Origin: Bacteroidales bacterium
GTDB taxonomy: Bacteria > Bacteroidota > Bacteroidia > Bacteroidales > Marinilabiliaceae
Assembly: GCA_004552385.1 (NCBI GenBank)
Contig: SFOL01000103.1
Span: 1 to 12,801, forward strand
DNA length: 12,801 bases
Reading direction: 5' to 3'
Position 1 is the stretch's first letter. Each line of letters starts with the position of its first letter. Below, one piece after another: positions 6,050 through 12,200 of this stretch. The notes under the pieces were generated by a model, which was not told the origin of the DNA, did not search any database, and saw only the letters and a program-made list of their open reading frames with translations. The translations under genes and the position numbers were made by a program.

Positions 6050-7501
6050 TTACTCTTTGACTACGGTGATGGTCACTCTGCGACCCTCTGCCGACGGCTT
6101 GCCGTTCCTCGCCCCGATGGCGGTCGCGGGCCGCAGGTCGCCGGCGGAGAGTCCCTCGCTGACGAGGATCTCGACCACGCGGCGGAGGCGGCGCTCGGAG
6201 AGGCGGACGTTGTAGTCCTCGCCGCCCGGCGTGCTGGCCTCGGCCACGAGGGCGAGCCTCTCGCCGCGGACACTCCGGGCGAAGGCCCTCAGCCGGTCGG
6301 CCTCGGCGTCGCCCACATAGGAGCTGTTGTGGTCGAACTGCACGAAATGCGACGTAGGGGCGGCGGAGGCCACGGCCTCGGCCCTGGCCCTGCACTCCTC
6401 GCAGTCGGAGAGGAGGCCCTGGAGGTCCGCGTTCTGCGTCTCCGCCAGGCGGAGCGCCTCCTCGGCCTCGTCGGCGCGCGCCCTTGACCGGTCGGCCTCA
6501 AGACGCAGGGCGTCCAGGCGGCCGCCAAGCGCGGAGATCTCGCCCTCGTAGTAGGCGCGCTGCACCCTGGCGCGGCTTGGCACGAGGTTGTAGCGCAGGG
6601 TGACAAGGGCGAAGGCGTACCCCTTCGGGGCTATGTCCCCGCGGTTCAGGAGCCAGTCCATCTCCCCCTTCAGCCCGACGGTGAGGCGGCGGCCGAGGTC
6701 GGCCTCGACGTGGAGCGAGGCGGGGATGTAGAATGTGTTGAACCTCTCGTGGCGGTTCGTCGTGCGGACGTTGCCCGTGATCGTTATCGCGTCGTCGTTG
6801 CTGATGGACGCGCCGCCGGTGAGCGGGGTTGTCTGGCCGCCCTGCGTCAGGGTGTTGCTGAAATGGATGCCGTACTCGTTGCCACGCCCGAAGGTGTAGC
6901 CCGCGCCCGTCCCGGCCCAGATGTTGAGCCACTGCGCCTGGCGCTCCGGCCATATCTCCATGAGGTTGAGGCCCACGCCGAGCTTGGCGTTGTGGAGGTT
7001 CATCATGTAGTTGCCGTAGGCCTTCACGGGCATGGTCTCGGCGTCGAGCGCAGAGAGGCGCTGCTCGCGGCGGTAGCGCGACCAGATGTACTCGGCGCCC
7101 ACGCGCACCCATGGGCGGATGGTGAGGTCGAATCCGCCGCCGGCCGCCGCCGACTGCCTGTAGCTCCTCTTCGCGTCGAGGTTCCGGTACCACACGCCGG
7201 TGGCCCAGGACAGCCCGCCCTGCGTGTAGAAGCTCCACGTGCGGTGGCGCAGCTCGCTGTTCAGGTCACGCGGCGGCGTCAGGACGATGTCGCCCGCGGT
7301 CCGCGACGGCGTGCCGCCCTCCACGGCGGTCCGGTCCTGTGCGCCTCCCAGGCTGTCAGCACATGCCCGCGTGCCGCTCTCGCAGGTGGCCCGCGCCTGT
7401 GCGCCGACGGTGACGACCGCGGTGAGCAGCGCCGTCAGACACACTCTTGCCCATCGGCCGCCAAGCGGCCGGATGAGAGGTTTTGTTAGACTTTTGTTCA
7501 T
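6050..7501 (-). CDS. Outer-membrane protein with beta-barrel-like N-terminus, coiled coil and OmpA C-terminal domain
   Basis: This 483-residue protein has a signal peptide (hydrophobic VCLTALLTAVVTVGAQA near residues 19-36). A region rich in alternating aromatic strands follows (about 75-320; YTQGGLSWATGVWYRNL, VRVGAEYIWSRY, ALVTLRYNL) and looks like a membrane beta-barrel. A charged coiled coil (about 325-375), a CEEC pair and an OmpA-like domain (about 390-483; FVQFDHNSSYV, DYNVRLSERRLRRVVEIL) complete it. The OmpA domain normally grips peptidoglycan. Here the usual GHTD segment reads EAST, so the binding Asp appears replaced, while the Arg of LSERR is kept. It is first in a two-gene unit with the stalk lipoprotein, so a role as an envelope anchor or partner for that stalk is a reasonable inference. 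The start ATG at 7501 immediately precedes the signal peptide. Composition is strongly GC-rich. Confidence 0.85.
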   Translation of the reverse strand: MNKSLTKPLIRPLGGRWARVCLTALLTAVVTVGAQARATCESGTRACADSLGGAQDRTAVEGGTPSRTAGDIVLTPPRDLNSELRHRTWSFYTQGGLSWATGVWYRNLDAKRSYRQSAAAGGGFDLTIRPWVRVGAEYIWSRYRREQRLSALDAETMPVKAYGNYMMNLHNAKLGVGLNLMEIWPERQAQWLNIWAGTGAGYTFGRGNEYGIHFSNTLTQGGQTTPLTGGASISNDDAITITGNVRTTNRHERFNTFYIPASLHVEADLGRRLTVGLKGEMDWLLNRGDIAPKGYAFALVTLRYNLVPSRARVQRAYYEGEISALGGRLDALRLEADRSRARADEAEEALRLAETQNADLQGLLSDCEECRARAEAVASAAPTSHFVQFDHNSSYVGDAEADRLRAFARSVRGERLALVAEASTPGGEDYNVRLSERRLRRVVEILVSEGLSAGDLRPATAIGARNGKPSAEGRRVTITVVKE

Positions 7502-7795
7502 ACTGCTTTTGATTTAGATATTGATGATTTGTATCATTGTTTATGGATTGATGTCACGCCTTGCTTGCCGCGCCGGGTTGTTATATTCAGTCCTGGCTTC
7601 CTTGGCTTCGATCTGCCTGGCTTGCTGCCGTATTGTTTCATGATTCCGGTCAAGTTTCGTCATGAGTTGCCGCTGGGTTCATTGGTGATTCAAGGGATGT
7701 TCCTTAATCATCATATTCCGTCCTGCCTACAGTCTATCCCTTTCAACTGACTGGTTCCTTTCCGACTTGGTCATAATAATACGTGCTATCATTCG
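7502..7795 (-). other. Probable long 5' leader of the OmpA/lipoprotein operon
   Basis: If the promoter at 7796-7824 is used, the mRNA leader is about 290 bases. On the minus strand two overlapping short frames are open (7541-7663, 40 codons; 7534-7641, 35 codons), both rich in Arg, Lys and Gln and neither recognised; one may be a leader peptide, or both may be chance. A small inverted repeat (atgat/atcat, around 7523-7537) lies close to the start codon. No known riboswitch was recognised. Confidence 0.4.
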
Positions 7796-7824
7796 CAAAA
7801 ATAAAGGAAAATCGAAAAAAACAA
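7796..7824 (-). promoter_or_regulatory. Promoter of the OmpA/lipoprotein operon
   Basis: On the minus strand TTG (complement of 7822-7824) is followed after 18 bases by TATTTTTG (complement of 7796-7803), a full match to TAnnTTTG. The surroundings are A/T-rich, in contrast with the GC-rich genes it would drive. It sits directly downstream of the GGACA box array. The start would be near 7789. Confidence 0.55.
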
Positions 7825-7831
7825 TCATTTT

Positions 7832-7894
7832 GGACAAAAAATTTATCAAATCGGACATTTTGCTTCCGCCCCGGCTGCTCCAATCGGACATTTT
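7832..7894 (-). promoter_or_regulatory. Three phased TGTCC boxes upstream of the promoter
   Basis: GGACA occurs at 7832-7836, 7853-7857 and 7886-7890. The last two sit in an identical 13-base word, aatcggacatttt (7849-7861 and 7882-7894). Spacings are 21 and 33 bp, close to two and three helical turns, so all three face nearly the same side of the DNA. The nearest box ends 7 bases upstream of the -33 element. This is the arrangement expected for an activator that binds direct repeats next to RNA polymerase. The regulator is not encoded in the window. Confidence 0.5.
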
Positions 7895-7948
7895 ATGCTT
7901 GCAACTTGCTGATAATCATAGGAAACTCATAAATGGTTTTTACCCTTT

Positions 7949-8278
7949 TCAAGGACTGGGCTTTTTAGGCTTCAAAGCAAGCTCGTTTACCCACCGAGCT
8001 TCCTCCCCCGAGAATGGTTTCCATAGGCGAACACGAAGGCAGCACTTTCAATAGTTTGGACAACTGTTTCCGCAAGTCTGATCTACATGGAAAAAATAAG
8101 CATCCACTTTTAGATAAGCACATTCCGCAGCATTTTTAACTTATGAAAACAGGTAGTTTCCGTACCCATCTGGCATGCTGTCCTCGAATATTCCGAAATT
8201 GCCGTAGAAATAATCAGTCTTGGGCAGCAGTAAACCTCTTTTGAGAGGAAGTTCCAATGGGGAAATGGAGAGACACAT
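7949..8278 (-). pseudogene. Decayed reading frame of unknown family
   Basis: Read on the minus strand from an ATG at 8278, a protein-like frame runs MCLSISPLELPLKRG... DYFYGNFGIFEDSMPDG to a TAA (8141-8143). It continues in the same frame past that stop (VKNAAECAYLKVDAYFFHVD) to a TGA. It then needs a shift to read ESAAFVFAYGNHSRG and another, at a run of five Gs, to read EEARWVNELALKPKKPSP and stop at 7949. Each piece has natural-looking composition and the pieces follow without gaps, so I read this as one broken gene, perhaps also lacking its 5' end. I cannot name the family. Confidence 0.4.
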
Positions 8279-8308
8279 CTATGATTGCCGGGAGTCATGG
8301 ATAACGTC

Positions 8309-8355
8309 CCGACAAGCCTGTCGGCAGTAAAGACTATTTACTACTAACAGGCTTG
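8309..8355 (-). terminator. Possible terminator or hairpin after the ATPase gene
   Basis: caagcctgt (8313-8321) and acaggcttg (8347-8355) are complementary over 9 bp. Alternatively ccgaca and tgtcgg (8309-8314 with 8319-8324) can form a tight 6-bp stem with a 4-base loop. They lie 39-85 bases past the ATPase stop. No T-run follows on the minus strand, so this is a weak terminator candidate. Confidence 0.35.
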
Positions 8356-8393
8356 CAAAAGAAAACCGCTTTTATATAAACAAGAAAGGCTGA

Positions 8394-9653
8394 CTAACCT
8401 TGTTCCAACAATTTCTTATCGGTCAAGAAATCCAACAACCCAATAGTCAACACGCCGAGTTCATCTTCTTTGCGATGAATATCATCACCAACAATGACAA
8501 TCTTGCGGAAGTGGTCATTGATTGACAATAATGGGCGACGTTCTTGCTGTTCCTTCTCTGGCGTAGGCATGTGGAAAGCCGACTGGATGTACACCCTGTA
8601 TGGAGGACGGTTTACCACAAAGTCAACCTCCAACTGTCTTCTGACAAATTTTCCATTCTCATCTTTGCCTCCAAGTTCTACTAAACCGACATCCACGTTA
8701 TAGCCACGACTACGGAGTTCATTATAGATAATATTCTCCATAATGTGCGTTTCCTCTTGCTGGCGATAGTTGAGAATGGCAGCACGTATGCCGATGTCTG
8801 CGAAGTAGTATTTCGTCTCGGTGCCGATATATTTTCTGCCTTTCACATCATAGCGTAAGGCTTCTTCAATCAAGAAAGAGTCTTTCAGATAGTCAATATA
8901 TTGTTTTATAGTGTCTCTTTTTATGGCTACCCCTTGTGCAGATTGAAAGGTATTGGCTATTCTTGTTGGGTTGGTTGACGAACCAATGCCCGAGGCTATT
9001 ACACGCACCAGTTCCTTCATTCCTTCTGGATTACGCAGATGGTTGCGCTCAATTACGTCACGCAGATAGGTAGTTTCATACAGACCACGCAAATAGTCTG
9101 TTTTCTTTTCTTCCGTTTCAAGCAAAGCCACCTGTGGCAGTCCTCCAAAAGTATAGTAATCCAACCAAGCTTTGCGTATATCGCCACCAATACCATTAAA
9201 GTATTCGTCAAAGGTGAGAGGCCATATGCGTATCTCGTCACCTCTGCCTCGGAACTCAGTCACAACATCACTTGATAGGAAGCGAGAGTTTGAGCCCGAC
9301 ACATACACGTCCACATTCCTCATGTGTGTCAAGCTAAGAATCACATCCACAAATTCTTCTACCAACTGTACCTCGTCCAAGACTATATAATAAGGATTGC
9401 CATCATCCACTACCTTTGAATCAATGTAGTCGAGCAAAGCATCGGGCTTTCTCAACCGTCTGTTTCGGAAATCATCAAGTTGTATTTCGATGATGTGATT
9501 ATCAGTCACCCCATGTTCCAACAGCCAGTTATGCCAGATATCAAACAGCAGGAAAGACTTTCCACATCGTCTGACACCTGTTATAATCTTCACAAGTCCG
9601 TTCCCACGTCCTGCGATAAGTTCATCCAAATATTTCTTACGTTCAAATATCAT
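8394..9653 (-). CDS. AAA_14/DUF4143 family ATPase
   Basis: This 419-residue cytoplasmic ATPase belongs to a family very common in Bacteroidales. Visible are a Walker A loop GVRRCGKS (26-33), an aspartate-bearing QLDDF motif after strand 2 (58-62), Walker B YYIVLDEVQ (88-96), a sensor-like YVSGSNS, the family motif EFRGRGDEIRIWPLTFDEY, and a C-terminal DUF4143 region with NELRSRGYNVDVG and DFVV. Length and domain order are normal and no frame break is seen. The cellular role of the family is not established; these genes are often single, mobile and present in many copies per genome. The start ATG at 9653 places MIFERKKYL at the N-terminus, which matches the family start. It has its own upstream -7 element. 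GC content is clearly lower than in the OmpA module, in keeping with horizontal gain. Confidence 0.93.
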   Translation of the reverse strand: MIFERKKYLDELIAGRGNGLVKIITGVRRCGKSFLLFDIWHNWLLEHGVTDNHIIEIQLDDFRNRRLRKPDALLDYIDSKVVDDGNPYYIVLDEVQLVEEFVDVILSLTHMRNVDVYVSGSNSRFLSSDVVTEFRGRGDEIRIWPLTFDEYFNGIGGDIRKAWLDYYTFGGLPQVALLETEEKKTDYLRGLYETTYLRDVIERNHLRNPEGMKELVRVIASGIGSSTNPTRIANTFQSAQGVAIKRDTIKQYIDYLKDSFLIEEALRYDVKGRKYIGTETKYYFADIGIRAAILNYRQQEETHIMENIIYNELRSRGYNVDVGLVELGGKDENGKFVRRQLEVDFVVNRPPYRVYIQSAFHMPTPEKEQQERRPLLSINDHFRKIVIVGDDIHRKEDELGVLTIGLLDFLTDKKLLEQG

Positions 9654-9695
9654 ATTAGAGTACTTTTTTTGATATTGGTATCATATTTTACACCG

Positions 9696-9703
9696 CAAAG
9701 ATA
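9696..9703 (-). promoter_or_regulatory. -7 element upstream of the ATPase gene
   Basis: TATCTTTG (complement of 9696-9703) fully matches the Bacteroidetes -7 box TAnnTTTG and gives a leader of about 35 bases before the ATG at 9653. The -33 position, 19-20 bases upstream, is not a good match (GCTG), so the promoter may be weak or need help. Confidence 0.45.
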
Positions 9704-9741
9704 ATGATTTTATCCCAAAAGCCAGCAGTGTCCACTTCTCC

Positions 9742-9849
9742 AAAAAAGTTTTCTTTTGGCTGGCAGGAATTTGGTTCACGAGCATTGGCATCATCATCAT
9801 TGAGCTGACACTTGGAATGCTGCGGATATTCGGTTTGATGGACTTATAA
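9742..9849 (+). pseudogene. Possible C-terminal fragment of a membrane protein
   Basis: On the plus strand 35 codons read KKVFFWLAGIWFTSIG, then IIIIELTLGMLRIFGLMDL and a TAA at 9847-9849. The run is strongly hydrophobic, like a transmembrane helix. The frame is open upstream, but no start codon or domain is found, and it crosses the promoter of the neighbouring minus-strand gene. It may be a remnant left by rearrangement, or chance. Confidence 0.2.
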
Positions 9850-9894
9850 TATCGAATTTCTAAGAGGTTACGAAGCATCGTTTTTACCTTATGT

Positions 9895-10455
9895 TCATGG
9901 TTTCATACCAATAATGGCAGCATACGACGGCTTTTTGTGGTGAATCTTCGTTTGGATGAAGCCAGCCTCGTTGAGCAACGACTGGAGCTGTTCAGGAGAA
10001 TACGCTGTCATGCCCTCCACGACATTGGTCCATACGGAATCTGCATCAAGCACCTCTACCATGATGGCGAACTTGCCACCTTTTTTCAGTACACGGCGAA
10101 CTTCTTGTAGGCAGTCAGACAGGTTGGGCCAGAAATATACCGTCTCGACAGCCGTTACAAGGTCGAACTTCCCGTCCTCGTAGGGCAACTTCTCGGCAGA
10201 ACCCTGACAGACGAAGACTTGCTTGTCGAGTACGTTGGCGTTTACTTTCCTGGCTTTCGCCACGCTCTCCTCCGAAATGTCGATGCCATAGACCTGCGCC
10301 CACTCACTACGTTTGGTTAATCTTTTTAGGGTAGCACCTCCACCGCAGCCAATGTCAAGCATCGTCCAACCCTTCTGGAATTCTACGAAGCCCAACCCCC
10401 AATTCGTCAGCGGTGCATGGCCGAAGTTCATCATGCACATATTTGCCATTGGCAT
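9895..10455 (-). CDS. Class I SAM-dependent methyltransferase, probably lacking its original N-terminus
   Basis: The reading frame encodes a Rossmann-fold methyltransferase of about 186 residues. Visible are motif I LDIGCGGG (33-40), the acidic end of strand 2 GIDIS, and then CQGSAEKLPYEDGKFDLVTA, VETVYFWPN and VRRVLKKGGKFAIMVE, typical of the Methyltransf_11/25 group. The substrate is unknown; UbiE-like annotation would be over-reading. The family-like sequence begins around MMNFGHAPLTNWG. Everything upstream in this frame is an out-of-frame copy of the hydrolase fragment, so the true start is uncertain. I chose the first ATG (10453-10455); 10449, 10440, 10434 and 10431 are also possible. 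The frame also extends up to a TTG at 10515, but that part reads like a shadow. The protein may still be made from the hydrolase message. Confidence 0.8.
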   Translation of the reverse strand: MPMANMCMMNFGHAPLTNWGLGFVEFQKGWTMLDIGCGGGATLKRLTKRSEWAQVYGIDISEESVAKARKVNANVLDKQVFVCQGSAEKLPYEDGKFDLVTAVETVYFWPNLSDCLQEVRRVLKKGGKFAIMVEVLDADSVWTNVVEGMTAYSPEQLQSLLNEAGFIQTKIHHKKPSYAAIIGMKP

Positions 10456-10834
10456 CCTGCACGAAAAGGTTCTGATTTCCCTTGGGCATCGGATGATTCT
10501 GAGGGATATGGGCAATCACATGGATGCCTTCTGCTATCTCACAAGTCTGTTCAATCTTCAGAAGCCTCTCTTCATTGATTTCTGGCCACTCCGTAGTAAT
10601 GCTATGTAGATTCCCCCGTTTAGAAAAGAATTCACCGCTCATGGCATCGGGCGAGACGATGACCTTAGCCTGTCGATTATGCTCCAAGAAATATCGTAGC
10701 CCTCCTTCATGGTCACTATGCCCATGAGAAATGAAAACATAATCCACATCATTTAGGTTTATACCCAACTGCTTTGCGTTTCGGATAAACAAGTCACTTG
10801 CTCCTGTGTCAAGCAGGATCTTGTGCCGCCTTTG
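10428..10834 (-). pseudogene. Metallo-beta-lactamase-fold hydrolase, fragment broken at both ends
   Basis: The frame reads HKILLDTGASDLF, RNAKQLGINLNDVDYVFISHG, HSDHEGGLRYFLEHN and so on to NLFVQDANGKYVHDEL. HGHSDH is the zinc-binding HxHxDH motif, and the family resembles the MBL-fold hydrolases that carry the LLDTG motif near the N-terminus. At the 3' side the homology stops at VHDE, and the frame then runs out of phase through the methyltransferase gene to a stop at 10355. The later metal ligands and about half of the expected protein are missing. At the 5' side a TGA stands 10 bases before HKILL, and the expected 20-30 N-terminal residues are not found in this frame. It is probably non-functional. 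Confidence 0.7.
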
Positions 10835-10911
10835 TCATATTGCTTGCGTTTGCCGACGGGAGGCTCTGTCAAAGTGATGCGAACCACAGCAGTTCTTTCA
10901 AGACTGCGGGC

Positions 10912-10951
10912 AAGAAAAAAAAGAGGATGACCTATTCGGGTCACCCTTTTT
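10912..10951 (-). terminator. Strong intrinsic terminator of the fucosidase cluster
   Basis: On the minus strand GGGTGACC (complement of 10939-10946) pairs with GGTCATCC (complement of 10925-10932) over 8 bp including one G-U pair, with a 6-base loop. The stem is preceded by AAAAA and followed by TC and then eight Ts (10915-10922). This is a textbook Rho-independent terminator, 20-50 bases past the GH29 stop codon. Confidence 0.9.
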
Positions 10952-10970
10952 ATAGTTTGATGTGGGAACG

Positions 10971-12171
10971 CTATTTCATCGTCACCGAGATGACGTAGTC
11001 CTCCGCCGGAAGGTCAGCCGGGAGGGTTATGAAAAGATTCTCACCGACTTTCTTGACTGACAGGGCCGTTCCGTCATACAATGCGGTCACTGACTTGACC
11101 TTGGCCTTCTTGGCGACCGGAATCTCAAGGACAGCGCCCGGGTTCTGAAGGACATGAATATAGAAGGTCTTGCCACCCGTGAGAGGAGCGGTCGAGACTC
11201 CCCACTCCTGCTCGGCGATCGGGCCGGGGCCGCAGCCCTTGATGGATTCACCATTCACCTTCATCCACTGGCCGATCTCTTTCAACAGAGACAGAGCGGC
11301 TTCCGGAAGGCGGCCGTCGGCGCGAGGGCCTATGTTCAACAGAAGGTTGGTGTTCATCGAGACAGCCTTCGCAAGAGTGCCGATGAGCTGAGCGGCGGTC
11401 TTGTAGTCCCGATCCTTCACACTGTAGCCCCAAGTGTGGTTCATCGTCTGGCACATCTCCAACGGGAGTTTGTCGCTGACCATCTGTCCCTCGGAATAAC
11501 CGGCGGTGTTCTGCCCCGGAAGATCCCTCTCGAACATCTGGAAATCCTCACCCTCAATCGGTTGGATATGGTGATTGTTACCAATGAGACAGGCCGGATC
11601 CACTGAATGAATATATTCATAGAACTCAGGCATCTTCCAGTTGAAAGGAATCGAGTCGCGCTTGTGGTCCCAATAGCCGTCGAACCAGTCTGATCCAGTC
11701 CAGAATCGAATAATAGAACTGGAGGCTCAGACCTTCCTTATGGCAGGCGTCAGCCAGATCCCTCATCACATCCTTTCCCCAAGGGGTAGCCTTGACGATG
11801 TTGTAGTCCGAAGCCTTGGTGTCGAACATAGAGAAACCATCGTGATGACGGGAGGTGATCGTCACATAGCCGGCACCGGCATCCTTGAAAGCCTTAACCC
11901 ATTCCTCGGCGTTGTAGCCGGCGGGATAGAAAGCGGTCGCCGCGTGGGCATATTCATCCTTGTTCAGGCCTCCAAGCTGGAGGTACCACTCCCCTTGCGC
12001 GTATGACGCATATATTCCCCAATGCAGGAATATTCCGAAGCGGTCGTTGACGAGTTGGCGGCGCGCCTCCAGATTCTCCGGAGTCGGCTGATAGTGGTTC
12101 TGTGAATATCCCGCCGAAGCGGTCACGAGTGAAAGGCAGATTGCCAGAAAGGTGGTTCTCAATGTCTTCAT
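10971..12171 (-). pseudogene. GH29 alpha-L-fucosidase, secreted; frameshifted with a missing internal segment
   Basis: The 5' part (ATG at 12171) has a signal peptide (MKTLRTTFLAICLSLVTASA) and GH29 motifs RFGIFLHWGIYAS, ITSRHHDGFSMFDTK and FYYSILDW. At about 11685-11695 the frame changes. The 3' part reads DWFDGYWDHKRD, FNWKMPEFYEYIHS, GNNHHIQPIEGEDFQMFERD, LPLEMCQTMNHTWGY and MNTNLLLNIGPRADG to a stop at 10971. WFDG should hold the nucleophile Asp. In Bacteroidales homologues as I remember them, some 45-50 residues separate YYSxLDW from IWFDG; here there are only about three. So part of the catalytic barrel seems deleted as well as the frame broken. GH29 enzymes release terminal alpha-L-fucose in the periplasm. 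It follows uxuA by 29 bp and ends at a strong terminator, so the two were likely one operon. An assembly error is possible. Confidence 0.85.
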
Positions 12172-12200
12172 AATGAATATATTTGTAAATACAATCAGTT

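Noticed and set aside
7849..7894. End of an IS element (multiple short repeats AATCGGACATTTT)
   Set aside because: No transposase, no second end and no target duplication were seen; the position next to a promoter fits regulatory boxes better, though mobile-element ends are not excluded.
7529..8054. Plus-strand open frames of 73 and 95 codons
   Set aside because: No domain or ribosome-binding signal; the second crosses the promoter, the box array and the decayed minus-strand gene.
10456..10515. Methyltransferase start at the TTG at 10515
   Set aside because: The added residues are an out-of-frame reading of the hydrolase fragment and do not look like a methyltransferase N-terminus.
10759..10944. 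Minus-strand frame with RITLTEPPVGKRKQYDKGG as the N-terminus of the hydrolase
   Set aside because: It meets the hydrolase only after a frame change and does not resemble the usual N-terminus of that family; it also runs into the terminator at 10925.
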